Positions 16,875 through 25,787 are shown, numbered from the stretch's first letter. The stretch is 64,000 nt of DNA from Saccharibacillus deserti (GCF_013618475.1 NZ_JABJVN010000001.1:1144355-1208354), one strand, 5' to 3'. The notes: generated by a model not told the origin, from the letters alone. Program-made: numbers and translations.

Positions 16875-17100
16875 GGTTGCGCTTCCTTTTCATATGTTTT
16901 TATTTACACATTCGTTTGTTGTGTATATTATTCGAATTTTAAACAACACTCTGTCCCTTTTGTGCAAACTAATTTACATTTTCGTGAAAAGTGTCGCTTG
17001 TAAGGAAGGTCTTCGCATGATTATAATCTGGTTTATGCAATGTCGATTATCCGACACGTTGTAAAAAAAGTCTAGCCCAAAATGAGAGGACGGAGAGAAA

Positions 17101-18585
17101 TTGAGCAGTACCCCTACCATCGACACCGGATCGGCCCGAAAAGGACCGATCATGTTCATCATGATTCTGGGCGCCTTCCTGGCGACCCTAAATCAGACGC
17201 TGATGAGTGTCGCCACGCCGGAGCTGATGAAAGATTTCGATATTACGGCCGCGACGGCGCAGTGGCTGACAACCGGCTATCTGCTGGTCAACGGCGTGCT
17301 GATTCCGATCACCGCTTATCTGATGCAAAAGTTCTCGACGCGCCAGCTGTTCCAGGCTTCGATGATGATCTTCCTCGCCGGCACGGTCGTCTCGGCGCTC
17401 GCCGGCGATTTCCCGATGCTGCTGACCGGACGATTGATCCAGGCGGCCGGCGCCGGCATCATCATGCCGCTGCTGATGAACGTCATCTTGGCGCTGTTCC
17501 CGCCGGAGAAACGCGGATCGGCCATGGGCCTTGTCGGTCTGGCCATTATCGTCGCTCCGGCGATCGGACCGACGCTTGCCGGCTATACCCTGGAACATTA
17601 TTCCTGGGAAACGATGTTCTACGCCATGATCCCGCTGGCCGTCATTGTCATCGTGCTCGGCTTCATCTATCTGCGCAATGTCGGCGAACGCGTGAACGTC
17701 AAGTTCGACGCTCTTAGCGTCATCATGTCCACGATCGGTTTCGGCGCTCTGCTGTACGGCTTCAGCCGTGCGGGCAGCCTCGGCTGGTCCAGCGCCGAAG
17801 TCTTGATCATGATCGCGGTCGGCGTGGTCGGACTTGTCGCTTTCTCGTGGAGACAGCTCAAGATGAAGACCCCGCTGCTCGACCTGCGCGCATTCAAGTT
17901 CAATATGTTCTCGCTGACGATCGTCATCAGTATCGCCGTGACCATGATTATGTATGCGGACATGATGCTGCTGCCGCTGTACCTGCAAAGCGCACGCGGC
18001 TATACGGCGATCGAGTCCGGCCTGCTGCTGCTGCCGGGCGCGCTGCTCATGGGCCTGCTGATGCCGATCACCGGACGCCTGTTCGACCGGTTCGGCGCCA
18101 AATGGCTGACGATTATCGGGATGGCGATCGTGATTGCCACGACGCTTGGGTTTATCAACCTGACCGATACGACCAGCTATACGTATCTGGTGCTTATGTC
18201 CACCGCCCGCCGGATCGGGATGGCTTTCATGATGATGCCGCTCCAGACGGCCGGCCTCAATCAGCTGCCTCCCCGCTTGAACGCCCACGGCACGGCGATC
18301 AGCAACACGACCCGGCAGGTGGCCGGAGCGATCGGCACCTCGCTGCTTGTCACCGTCATGTCCGATCGCGCGAAGAGCCATGCGGCCGACATGATGCAGA
18401 GCGGAGCCGACCCGTCGCAGATCGCTGTCCAGGCGCAGATCTCCGGGATCAACGACGCTTATGTGGTGATCGTCGGCATCGGCGCGGTGGGTCTGCTGCT
18501 GTCGTTCTTTATCAAGAATGTGAAGCGCGGTTCGGACGAGACCGTGATCGTGCATGCGGATAAGAGCCGAACGGTAGAAGGTTAA
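17101..18585 (+). CDS. Major facilitator transporter, EmrB/LmrB-type DHA2 efflux
   Basis: TTG start behind GGACGGAGAG; 494 residues, 14 predicted membrane segments. The sequence shows GAFLATLNQTLMSVATPELM at helix 1, TAQWLTTGYLLVNGVLIPIT at helix 2, motif C-like IVAPAIGPTLAGYTLEHYSW and the later NTTRQVAGAIGTSLLVTVMS characteristic of the LmrB/EmrB/MdeA branch. It should export drugs or metabolites using the proton gradient. The divergent TetR gene is the likely repressor. The tail after the last helix is short and charged. A palindromic terminator follows at 18636. Confidence 0.92.
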   Translation: MSSTPTIDTGSARKGPIMFIMILGAFLATLNQTLMSVATPELMKDFDITAATAQWLTTGYLLVNGVLIPITAYLMQKFSTRQLFQASMMIFLAGTVVSALAGDFPMLLTGRLIQAAGAGIIMPLLMNVILALFPPEKRGSAMGLVGLAIIVAPAIGPTLAGYTLEHYSWETMFYAMIPLAVIVIVLGFIYLRNVGERVNVKFDALSVIMSTIGFGALLYGFSRAGSLGWSSAEVLIMIAVGVVGLVAFSWRQLKMKTPLLDLRAFKFNMFSLTIVISIAVTMIMYADMMLLPLYLQSARGYTAIESGLLLLPGALLMGLLMPITGRLFDRFGAKWLTIIGMAIVIATTLGFINLTDTTSYTYLVLMSTARRIGMAFMMMPLQTAGLNQLPPRLNAHGTAISNTTRQVAGAIGTSLLVTVMSDRAKSHAADMMQSGADPSQIAVQAQISGINDAYVVIVGIGAVGLLLSFFIKNVKRGSDETVIVHADKSRTVEG

Positions 18586-18635
18586 GCGTCCCGAGTTTAA
18601 ATTCGATCGTTTGATAACAAAAGATGTTGAGAACG

Positions 18636-18668
18636 AAAACCCGGCCTTCTATAGAAGGCCGGGTTTTT
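18636..18668 (+). terminator. Terminator after the efflux gene
   Basis: AAAACCCGGCCTTCTA and its complement form a nearly loop-free hairpin followed by TTTTT. Confidence 0.85.
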
Positions 18669-18701
18669 GGTATGAAGCATTGTTAAGTCCCGAAGTTCGA
18701 A

Positions 18702-18785
18702 TTACCGCATCTTAAGCTCCAAGCCCTGTTTGACCGCCGCCCATTCTTCATCCACAATGCAGATCTTGCGACCAAGCCGATATCA
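18702..18785 (-). pseudogene. C-terminal gene fragment
   Basis: A minus-strand frame ending in TAA at 18702 reads RLGRKICIVDEEWAAVKQGL followed by ELKMR, a plausible protein C-terminus. It runs out upstream at an AT-rich patch near 18790. Parent gene not recognised; the call is weak. Confidence 0.3.
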
Positions 18786-18828
18786 CCCAGGGGGCCGCTT
18801 TTTCGATTTGGTTTGGGTTTTGCTTGGT

Positions 18829-18855
18829 TTTGGATTTACTATTGTGAATTTATCA
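18829..18855 (+). repeat. AT-rich element, copy 2
   Basis: Matches 8473-8499 at 24 of 27 positions. Like that copy it borders a gene fragment. The surrounding 18790-18887 is AT-rich and holds no gene. Confidence 0.4.
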
Positions 18856-18887
18856 GGTGTTTAATTTTTAATTTTATTTCTTTTCAT

Positions 18888-18925
18888 AAAAAAAAGTATC
18901 CCTGCCGCAGCAAAGATACTTTTTT
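18888..18925 (-). terminator. Terminator after the YjbR-like gene
   Basis: AAAAAAAGTATC and GATACTTTTTT pair around a 13-14 base loop, immediately after the stop codon region of the minus-strand gene. Confidence 0.75.
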
Positions 18926-18929
18926 CGCT

Positions 18930-19286
18930 TCAAAAATCCGCAGTCTGCCGTTTTTTCGAAATCTTCGGCCGGGTCAGTTCGAAACTGCGGCGTACCAGGT
19001 CCAGAATATCTTCTTCGCCCAGCGCGCCGTCGAGAATCACCGTATTCCAGTGTTCTTTGTTCATATGATAGCCGGGCCGGATCTCTTCGTGCAGATCCCG
19101 CAGCATGGCGGCCCGCATCGGCTCGCACTTGAGATTGGCGCAGGCATGGCCTTCCCGCTCGTAAATAAACGCGAACGATTTCTTGTTGCCGCCGTGCCGC
19201 ATCACCGTCCAGGTCTCGTCGAACGGATAATCTTCGTACGCGCCCGGAAACTCCAGGCAGCGCTCGATCAGTTCCTGCCTGTTCAT
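18930..19286 (-). CDS. MmcQ/YjbR-family protein
   Basis: 118 residues, the normal length of the family. MNRQELIERCLEFPGAYEDY, FDETWTVMRHGGNKKSFAFI, NLKCEPMRAAMLRDLHEEIR and GYHMNKEHWNTVILDGALGE follow the family's order of motifs. These small proteins have a CyaY-like fold and are often annotated as DNA-binding, but their cellular role is not established. The tiny lipoprotein gene lies 13 bases upstream on the same strand, so the two may be co-transcribed. Confidence 0.9.
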   Translation of the reverse strand: MNRQELIERCLEFPGAYEDYPFDETWTVMRHGGNKKSFAFIYEREGHACANLKCEPMRAAMLRDLHEEIRPGYHMNKEHWNTVILDGALGEEDILDLVRRSFELTRPKISKKRQTADF

Positions 19287-19298
19287 TGCCTTCCTCCG

Positions 19299-19451
19299 TC
19301 AATCGTCACCGTCGTTATCGTCGTTCGTATCGTTCATCTCTTGGTTTTCCGTATCGTTGTCCATGTCGCCGTCGTCTCCGTTGTCCGCTCCGCAGCCCAT
19401 CACAGCCGACAGCACTCCGACCGCGAGCAGCATATTCAGCATTTTTTTCAT
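19299..19451 (-). CDS. 50-residue acidic lipoprotein
   Basis: An ATG at 19451 behind AGAGGAGA encodes MKKMLNMLLAVGVLSAVMGC and then a tail made almost only of Asp, Asn, Gly, Glu and Thr (GADNGDDGDMDNDTENQEMN, DTNDDNDGDD). The lysines, hydrophobic core and VMGC form a lipoprotein signal with the lipid-modified cysteine at residue 20. The mature part is 31 residues, very acidic, and could bind cations or simply be disordered. It is too short for standard gene callers to be sure of, but the ribosome site and signal are convincing. Confidence 0.7.
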   Translation of the reverse strand: MKKMLNMLLAVGVLSAVMGCGADNGDDGDMDNDTENQEMNDTNDDNDGDD

Positions 19452-19568
19452 GGCGATGTCTCCTCTTTCCTACGTATGATCGTCTTCTCCCTATAAGATA
19501 ACCCGCAGAAGAACCGTTTGAACGGTTGGGAAAGAGACGATTTCGGCGATTGTCCGGTTGGCTTGCGG

Positions 19569-20174
19569 TCAGACCCGGTTGTACTTGCTGCGGTCTTCCC
19601 CGGTAATCTCGCGGATCACCCGGCACGGATTGCCCGCGGCGATCACGCCCGGCGGAATATTCCGATTGACCACGCTGCCTGCTCCGATAACGCTGCCGGC
19701 CCCGATCGTCACGCCGGGCAGCACCACGACATTCCCGCCGATCCAGACATTGTCTTCTACCGTAATCGGATACGCGTATTCCAGTCCCTGATTGCGCTGC
19801 TCGATATCGAGCGGATGCCCCGCCGTATAAAAACCGCAGTTGGGCGCGATAAAGACATTGTCTCCGAACGTGACTTTGGCCGCATCGAGAATAATCAGAT
19901 TGTGGTTGGCATAAAAGTTCTGTCCGAACTCGATATGATAACCCAGGTCGCAGTAAAAAGGCTGTTCGATCACGAATGAACCTTCCGCCTTGGCTACGAT
20001 CTTGCGGATCATCGCTTCGCGCTCATCGAGCTTCAACGGATTGAGCTGATTGTGCTCGAAGCAGAGCGATTTGCAGTAAATGCGCTCGCGGACGAGCTGC
20101 GGATCGTTGTTGTTGTCGTAGAGCAGCCCCGCGGCCGCTTTTTCTTTTTCCGTCCTGTCCGGATGCCCGCTCAT
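19569..20174 (-). CDS. maa: Maltose/galactoside O-acetyltransferase family enzyme
   Basis: 201 residues, a LbH (left-handed beta helix) acyltransferase of Maa/LacA type. Residues 10-60 are the helical N-terminal Mac domain (KAAAGLLYDNNNDPQLVRER); hexapeptide repeats run from residue 75 to 185, with catalytic His in GFYTAGHPLD and PITVEDNVWIGGNVVVLPGV, GAGSVIGAGSVVNRNIPPGV following. It transfers acetyl from acetyl-CoA to a sugar hydroxyl. It lies 12 bases after ilvD and is probably in one transcript with gntR and ilvD, an unusual company for this enzyme. Confidence 0.9.
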   Translation of the reverse strand: MSGHPDRTEKEKAAAGLLYDNNNDPQLVRERIYCKSLCFEHNQLNPLKLDEREAMIRKIVAKAEGSFVIEQPFYCDLGYHIEFGQNFYANHNLIILDAAKVTFGDNVFIAPNCGFYTAGHPLDIEQRNQGLEYAYPITVEDNVWIGGNVVVLPGVTIGAGSVIGAGSVVNRNIPPGVIAAGNPCRVIREITGEDRSKYNRV

Positions 20175-20186
20175 TCGTTAACCCCC

Positions 20187-21893
20187 TCAGTCTTCGAACA
20201 GATCGGTGACCGCGCCCTTGGACGCCGAAGATACCAGTCTCGCGTATTTGGCGAGCACGCCCGAAGACACTTTGTAAGGAGGCTGCACCCAGGCTTTCGC
20301 GCGGGCGGCCAGTTCCTCTTCGCCCACTTCCATCGTGACTTCCCGGCTTTCGCTGTCGAACGTCACCAGGTCGTCCGTTTGCAGCAGCGCGATCGGTCCG
20401 CCCACCTGCGCTTCCGGCGAAACGTGGCCGACGACGAAGCCGTGCGAACCGCCCGAGAAACGGCCGTCTGTCATCAGCGCCACTTCGCCGCCCAGTCCCC
20501 GGCCGACGATCATCGCGGTTACGGACAGCATTTCCGGCATGCCCGGTCCGCCTTTCGGCCCGCAGTAGCGGATGACCAGCACGTCGCCTTTTTGAATCTC
20601 GTCTCTTTCGATGGCTGCCGTGGCTTCGTCCTCGCTGTCGTACACTTTGGCCGGACCCGTGAAGCGCGTTTTTTTCATGCCCGACATTTTGGCTACCGCG
20701 CCGTCCGGCGCCAGATTGCCTTTGAGCACGACCAGGGGGCCGTTAGGTTTCAGCGGACGGTCGAACGGACGAATGACGTCCTGGCCTTCCTGCAGAGAAG
20801 GCATGTCGGCCAGATTCTCCGCCAGGGTCCGCCCGGTCACGGTCATGCAGTCCCCGTGCAGCAGCCCTTGTTCCAACAGCATCTTCATGACGCCCGGCAC
20901 GCCGCCGATATCGTTCAGATCCTGCATGACGTGGGCGCCGCTCGGCTTCAAGTCGGCCAGATGCGGCACCTGCAGGCGAATGCGTTCGAAATCGTCCAGC
21001 GTCAGATCGACTTCGACCGAGTGGGCCATCGCCAGCAGATGCAGGAACGCGTTCGTCGATCCGCCGAGCGCCATCACGACCGTGATCGCGTTCTCGAACG
21101 CTTCTTTGGTCATGATGTCGCGCGGATAGATGCCTTTCTCCAGCAAGTTGATGACCGCGGCTCCGGCTTTCTCGCATTCTTCCGCTTTGTCTGGCGAAAT
21201 CGCGGGCGTCGACGACGAACCCGGCAGGCTCATTCCCATCGCTTCCGCGGAAGCGGCCATCGTATTGGCGGTGTACATGCCTCCGCAAGCGCCGGGTCCC
21301 GGACAAGCGCTGCACTCCACTTTATGGAGCTCTTCTTCGCTCAGGCGTCCGTCCTGATACTGGCCGACCGCTTCGAACGCGGAGACGATGTCGATTTTTT
21401 TGCCGTCCAAAATTCCCGGTTGAATCGTGCCGCCGTAGACGTACACGGACGGCACGTTCAAGCGTCCCATCGCCATCAGGCAGGCCGGCGTATTTTTGTC
21501 GCAGCCGCCGACGGCGACCAAGGCGTCGAAGCGCTCCGCTCCGGTGACAATCTCGATCGAATCGGCGATCGCTTCGCGGCTCGGCAGCGAGAACAGCATG
21601 CCTTCGTGTCCCATCGAGATGCCGTCCGACACGGTGATCGTATTGAAGACGAGCGGCGCGCCGCCGCTGTCTTTCACGCCTTTTTTGGCGCGGAAAGCCA
21701 GGTCGTTGATATGCATGTTGCACGGCGTCACTTCGCTCCACGTGCTGGCCACGCCGATCATCGGCTTTTTGAAATCCTCGTCCGTAAAACCTACCGCGCG
21801 CAGCATCGCCCGGTTCGGCATGCGGTTGGCTCCCTCGCTGATCGCTTTGCTGCGAATTCTCAAATCTTTCGAATTTCCTGTAGTTTGATCCAT
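20187..21893 (-). CDS. ilvD: Dihydroxy-acid dehydratase (IlvD)
   Basis: 568 residues, normal length. Start ATG behind GGAGCGAATAAT. It shows [20 protein letters not shown], the Fe-S and Mg ligands in [18 protein letters not shown] and [16 protein letters not shown], the [16 protein letters not shown] block and the C-terminal [19 protein letters not shown]. The enzyme dehydrates dihydroxyisovalerate and dihydroxymethylvalerate in branched-chain amino acid synthesis. The gene is not in an ilv-leu operon here but sits 28 bases after a GntR/FCD regulator and before a sugar acetyltransferase; related IlvD/Edd proteins dehydrate sugar acids, so that alternative should be kept open. Overall motif match favours true IlvD. 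Confidence 0.88.
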   Translation of the reverse strand: MDQTTGNSKDLRIRSKAISEGANRMPNRAMLRAVGFTDEDFKKPMIGVASTWSEVTPCNMHINDLAFRAKKGVKDSGGAPLVFNTITVSDGISMGHEGMLFSLPSREAIADSIEIVTGAERFDALVAVGGCDKNTPACLMAMGRLNVPSVYVYGGTIQPGILDGKKIDIVSAFEAVGQYQDGRLSEEELHKVECSACPGPGACGGMYTANTMAASAEAMGMSLPGSSSTPAISPDKAEECEKAGAAVINLLEKGIYPRDIMTKEAFENAITVVMALGGSTNAFLHLLAMAHSVEVDLTLDDFERIRLQVPHLADLKPSGAHVMQDLNDIGGVPGVMKMLLEQGLLHGDCMTVTGRTLAENLADMPSLQEGQDVIRPFDRPLKPNGPLVVLKGNLAPDGAVAKMSGMKKTRFTGPAKVYDSEDEATAAIERDEIQKGDVLVIRYCGPKGGPGMPEMLSVTAMIVGRGLGGEVALMTDGRFSGGSHGFVVGHVSPEAQVGGPIALLQTDDLVTFDSESREVTMEVGEEELAARAKAWVQPPYKVSSGVLAKYARLVSSASKGAVTDLFED

Positions 21894-21921
21894 TATTATT
21901 CGCTCCTATCTGAATGAAGTA

Positions 21922-22608
21922 TCAAAGCAGGCGTTGCAATTCGCGCATCGGGCGGATCAAATTGCTTCTCATCGCTTCGCGCGCCTGTGCGGCGTTCCCG
22001 CTCCGGAAAGCCTCGATAATCCGGAGATGTTCGTCGACCGAAGCCTGCGTCGAGTCGATCGGCTGCTTCAAAAACACGTATTTGAAACGCCGGATATGCA
22101 CTTGAAGCGAATCGCTGAAACTTGCGGTATACGGATTATCGGATAATTCGACGATCAGGTTGTGAAATTGCTCATCCGCCTCCATCGCCCCATAAGGCTG
22201 GCCGCGGACGACCGCTTGTTCGAATTCGGCGTTCAGCGCGCTCAAACGTTCGATCTCTTCCGGGCGAACGAGTGGAGCCGCGACTTCCGCGGCCAGCGCA
22301 TGCAGAGCCGCCAGGGTCGAATACAGCTTGAAAATGTCTTCTTTCTCGATCAGCGTCACTCTCGTCTCCCGTCCGGGGTAAGCGGCGACCAGCCCTCTCA
22401 TCTCCAATAACTGAAAAGCTTCGCGAATCGGGGTCCGGCTGACGCCCAGCGATTCGCCGAGTTCGGCTTCGAGCAGTTTCTCGCCGGGCCGGATCGTGCC
22501 GTCGATAATCCAGCGTTGAATTTGATCGAATGCTCTTCCTTTCGCCGAAATTCTTGCGGGAGCCGCAAAGTCTTTGGGAATCGGCAACGGCTTACCTCCT
22601 TTTTTCAC
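21922..22608 (-). CDS. GntR-family regulator with FCD domain
   Basis: 228 residues. Residues 20-85 form the GntR winged helix (AFDQIQRWIIDGTIRPGEKL, ELGESLGVSRTPIREAFQLL, MRGLVAAYPGRETRVTLI). Residues 95-225 are the all-helical FCD ligand domain with Asp/His metal ligands in EADEQFHNLIVELSDNPYTA and SVDEHLRIIEAFRSGNAAQA. Such regulators usually sense organic or sugar acids. It is the first gene of a likely three-gene unit with ilvD and maa. A 12-base palindrome at 22640-22651 upstream is its likely operator. Confidence 0.92.
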   Translation of the reverse strand: MKKGGKPLPIPKDFAAPARISAKGRAFDQIQRWIIDGTIRPGEKLLEAELGESLGVSRTPIREAFQLLEMRGLVAAYPGRETRVTLIEKEDIFKLYSTLAALHALAAEVAAPLVRPEEIERLSALNAEFEQAVVRGQPYGAMEADEQFHNLIVELSDNPYTASFSDSLQVHIRRFKYVFLKQPIDSTQASVDEHLRIIEAFRSGNAAQAREAMRSNLIRPMRELQRLL

Positions 22609-22639
22609 CGCTAAACAAATTCGTTACATGCAATATATC

Positions 22640-22651
22640 GCATACGTATGC
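22640..22651. promoter_or_regulatory. Probable GntR operator
   Basis: GCATACGTATGC is a perfect 12-base palindrome 31 bases before the GntR start codon; FadR-type GntR proteins bind short palindromes of this kind. Confidence 0.5.
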
Positions 22652-22786
22652 CGAAAGCAACGCTTAATGTGTAATCGGTCCGAATCCGCCGATTGGCCGC
22701 GCTTGTTAACGCAAAGCGGTCTGCGGGTATGTAATCTTGAGCATAGTCGCAGATTCGAACAGGCAAATCCGAAAAGGAGGAATGTT

Positions 22787-23215
22787 ATGAATAAGCTGCA
22801 TCAGCTTTTCGCGCAGGTCTATGAGGAAGTGAGATCGGTGCTGGATGAAACGGCAGACAGGTCCCATCCGCTCGTCGCCTTGTTCCGCGCTTCCCTCAAA
22901 GAAGAGCACCAAGCGCTCGAGAACCTTCTTCCGAAGCTGGAACGCGGCGACGGACTCGAAGATTTCAAGACAGATTGTTCGGTCGTCTATCTAAACGACG
23001 AGATCATCGAATCGACGTTCAGGGCCTGGCTCCGCGCGGTGGATTGGATGGATCACGAAGATTCGGAAGAAGCGGCGAAGCTTGAGAACCGTTTTCCCGC
23101 TATGAAAAGCACCTTAAAAAAAGCGGCGGCGGAAATGGAGCGGATCTACGGAGCCGAGAAGATCAAGTTCGTCATCCCCGCTCTCTATCAGCCGCGGACG
23201 GGAGGTCTTCGATGA
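22787..23215 (+). CDS. Unknown protein coupled to the molybdoenzyme gene
   Basis: The ATG at 22787 follows AAAAGGAGGAATGTT and gives 142 residues. The protein is soluble, helical and acidic (MNKLHQLFAQVYEEVRSVLD, LKEEHQALENLLPKLERGDG, HEDSEEAAKLENRFPAMKST). It resembles no family I can name. Its stop overlaps the start of the next gene by 4 bases, so the two are translationally coupled; a role as a private chaperone or accessory subunit for the molybdoenzyme, as seen for other molybdoenzymes, is an inference from position and helical character. Confidence 0.75.
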   Translation: MNKLHQLFAQVYEEVRSVLDETADRSHPLVALFRASLKEEHQALENLLPKLERGDGLEDFKTDCSVVYLNDEIIESTFRAWLRAVDWMDHEDSEEAAKLENRFPAMKSTLKKAAAEMERIYGAEKIKFVIPALYQPRTGGLR

Positions 23216-25671
23216 GCTGGCAAAAAGAACGGATCGACATGAACGTCTACAGTCAGGGCGAAGTGGATCGCTGGGTGTACAGCACGTGCAATCTCTGCTC
23301 GGTCGGCTGCGGCTGCGAGATTGCCGTCAAGGACGAGCAGATCGTCGGGATCCGCGGCAACGGCAAGCATTCGATCAACCGCGGGCGTCTCGGCCCGAAG
23401 GGCGAGCATCAATGGCAGGCCAATGCAAGTCCGGACCGTCTGCTCTCCCCGCTGATTCGCAACGAACTCGGGGAGCTGCTCCCCGCCTCTTGGGACGAAG
23501 CGATGAATCTGATCGTAAACAAAATGAAAAACGCTATCTCGGAAAAAGGACCGAACAGCGTCGCGATCTATTCCACGGGGCAGGCGTTCCTGGAAGACTA
23601 TTATACGATTGCCAAGATCGGCCGGGCCGGCATCGGCACCCATCTGCTCGACGCCAATACACGGCTGTGCACAGCCACGACGGAGTTCTGCCTGCTGCAG
23701 TCGTTCGGCGCGGACGGAACGCCCGCTTCCTACGACGACGTGGACGAGACCGACACGCTGATGCTGTTCGGGCATAACGTCGCCGAGACCGGGACCGTTC
23801 TGCACGAGCGGATCATGGACCGCAAAGCGCGCACCGGCAAACCGTTCATCATCGCCGTCGATCCCCGCCGCACCCTGACCGTGCGGGGCGCGGATCTGCA
23901 TCTGCAGTTGATTCCGGGCACCAATGTTCCATTGCTGAACGGGCTGCTGCGGATCATGCTGGAAAACGGCGCGGCCGACGAAGATTTTATCGCCGCGCAT
24001 ACGATCGGCTTTGCGGAAATGTCGGATGCGCTCGACGAATGGACGCCGGAGCGGACGTCGGAAGCGACCGGCATTCCGCTCGGGACGCTGCTCGAAGCGG
24101 GACGCATCCTGTCCGAGACACCTTCGCTTGTCACGACCACGCTGCAGGGCGCTTTCCAGAGCGCGGACGCGACGACCGCCTGCGTGGCGATCAACAACAT
24201 GCATCTGGTACGCGGCTTGATCGGACGCCCCGGCTGCGGGCCGCTGCATATGGCCGGCCAGCCGAGTTCGTCGGCGAACCGTACGGCGGGCGGCGTCGGC
24301 ACGTATCCGGCCAACCGCAATCCGATGAACCCGCAGCATCTGGGCGAGATGGGACGGCTGTGGAACGTCGATCCCATGAATCTGCCCGCCGGTCCCGAGA
24401 AAGGGATCGAAGAACAGCTGGAGATGATCGAACAGGACCAGATCGACGTGTTCTGGAATATCGGCACCAATCCGCTCGTCTCCCTGCCCAACCGCAAACG
24501 GGCCAGGAAGGCTTTGGAAAAAGTGTTCCTCATCATGCAGGACCATTTCCTGACCGAGACGTCCAAAGTCGCGGACGTTGTGCTGCCGGCCGCCATGTGG
24601 GGCGAAAAAGAAGGCACGATGGAGAATGCCGACCGGCGCATCAATCTGCTGCGCAAAGCGGTCGATCCGCCCGAAGGCGTACGGACCGATCTCGATATCC
24701 TGATCGATTTTGCGCGGCGCATGGACTTCCGCGACCAAGACGGACAGCCGCTGATCGGCTATTCGACGCCGGAAGAAGCGTTCGAAGAATGGAAGACCGT
24801 CTCCGCGGGACGTCCGTGCGACATGACGGGCATGACGTACGGCAAGCTGGAGCGGCATAACGGGCTGCGCTGGCCGACGACGGAGCAAAAGCCCGGCGGT
24901 ACGGCGCGATTGTACGAGGACTTCAAGTTCCCGACTTCTCCCGAGTATGCGCAGAGCTACACCAAAGATCAGTTCACCGGACGCGCGCTGACCAAAGTCG
25001 AATACGAAGCGAAGCAGCCGAACGGGCGCGCGATCCTGCACGCGACCCGTTATAATCCGCCGTCCGAGCAGCCCGGCGGCGACTTCCCGCTGTGGCTGAC
25101 GACGGGCCGCCTCGTCTGGCATTGGCATACGCGCACCAAGACAGGGCGCTCGCCCTATCTGCAGGCCGCCGCTCCGCACGGCTACGTGGAGATCCATACC
25201 GACGATGCCCGCGAGCTGGACATCATCGAAGGCGAAGTCGTGCGCGTCGTTTCGCCGCGCGGCTGGATCGAAGTGCCGGCGAAGATCGGCGACGCCGTGC
25301 AGCGCGGCCTGCTGTTCGTACCGTTTCATTTCGGCAGTTGGGAAAGCAATCAGGCCGCGAACGACCTGACGGCGGACTTCGTCGATCCGCTGTCCAAGCA
25401 GCCGACGTTCAAACAGTCCGCCTGCCGGATCGAGAAGCTGCGCAGGCCGCATCTCGTCGCAAGCGGCGAGACGCTCGGCTATATCGCCGAGCAGTATAAG
25501 ATGAGCGTCGACGACCTGCTCAGAGTCAATCGCATGGACACGCCTTACGGCATCCAGACCGGCCAGCATCTCGAAGTGCCGATCTCGGTCATGAACGTAC
25601 CGATCCAGCCTTATTCGCCGCAGCGGACGGATTTTAAGCGGACGGAGCCGGAGGAAAAAGGCCGCGATTGA
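23212..25671 (+). CDS. Molybdopterin oxidoreductase (assimilatory nitrate reductase/formate dehydrogenase-like) with C-terminal LysM domain
   Basis: 819 residues. Near the N-terminus CNLCSVGCGC supplies Fe-S cysteines, but the fourth ligand position reads NRGRLGPKGEHQW where RLCxKG is usual. NTRLCTATTEF places a cysteine as probable Mo ligand. Residues 60-720 are the bis-MGD catalytic fold (LPAAMWGEKEGTMENADRRI; LWLTTGRLVWHWHTRTKTGR is the dinucleotide-binding domain). Residues about 750-800 form a LysM domain (HLVASGETLGYIAEQYKMSV, DDLLRVNRMDTPYGIQTGQH). No twin-arginine signal is seen, so the enzyme is cytoplasmic and a peptidoglycan-type LysM there is odd. Substrate uncertain. Two terminators follow. 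Confidence 0.88.
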   Translation: MSWQKERIDMNVYSQGEVDRWVYSTCNLCSVGCGCEIAVKDEQIVGIRGNGKHSINRGRLGPKGEHQWQANASPDRLLSPLIRNELGELLPASWDEAMNLIVNKMKNAISEKGPNSVAIYSTGQAFLEDYYTIAKIGRAGIGTHLLDANTRLCTATTEFCLLQSFGADGTPASYDDVDETDTLMLFGHNVAETGTVLHERIMDRKARTGKPFIIAVDPRRTLTVRGADLHLQLIPGTNVPLLNGLLRIMLENGAADEDFIAAHTIGFAEMSDALDEWTPERTSEATGIPLGTLLEAGRILSETPSLVTTTLQGAFQSADATTACVAINNMHLVRGLIGRPGCGPLHMAGQPSSSANRTAGGVGTYPANRNPMNPQHLGEMGRLWNVDPMNLPAGPEKGIEEQLEMIEQDQIDVFWNIGTNPLVSLPNRKRARKALEKVFLIMQDHFLTETSKVADVVLPAAMWGEKEGTMENADRRINLLRKAVDPPEGVRTDLDILIDFARRMDFRDQDGQPLIGYSTPEEAFEEWKTVSAGRPCDMTGMTYGKLERHNGLRWPTTEQKPGGTARLYEDFKFPTSPEYAQSYTKDQFTGRALTKVEYEAKQPNGRAILHATRYNPPSEQPGGDFPLWLTTGRLVWHWHTRTKTGRSPYLQAAAPHGYVEIHTDDARELDIIEGEVVRVVSPRGWIEVPAKIGDAVQRGLLFVPFHFGSWESNQAANDLTADFVDPLSKQPTFKQSACRIEKLRRPHLVASGETLGYIAEQYKMSVDDLLRVNRMDTPYGIQTGQHLEVPISVMNVPIQPYSPQRTDFKRTEPEEKGRD

Positions 25672-25720
25672 AGCCGCTGCGCGGAGACCCGGGCGGGCCG
25701 GGCATAAGAGGAGATACCAA

Positions 25721-25755
25721 AAAGGAACATCTGCCGGTTGGGCAGATGCTCCTTT
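25721..25755 (+). terminator. First of two terminators after the molybdoenzyme gene
   Basis: AAAGGAACATCTGCC pairs with GGCAGATGCTCCTTT around ggttg. Confidence 0.65.
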
Positions 25756-25787
25756 ATACATCCAAACAGCAAGTCCAAGCAATAAAT

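Noticed and set aside
20052-21917. 621-codon frame opposite ilvD, and similar long frames at 32614-35040 and 36526-38427
   Set aside because: All are opposite strongly recognised genes and show no family motifs.
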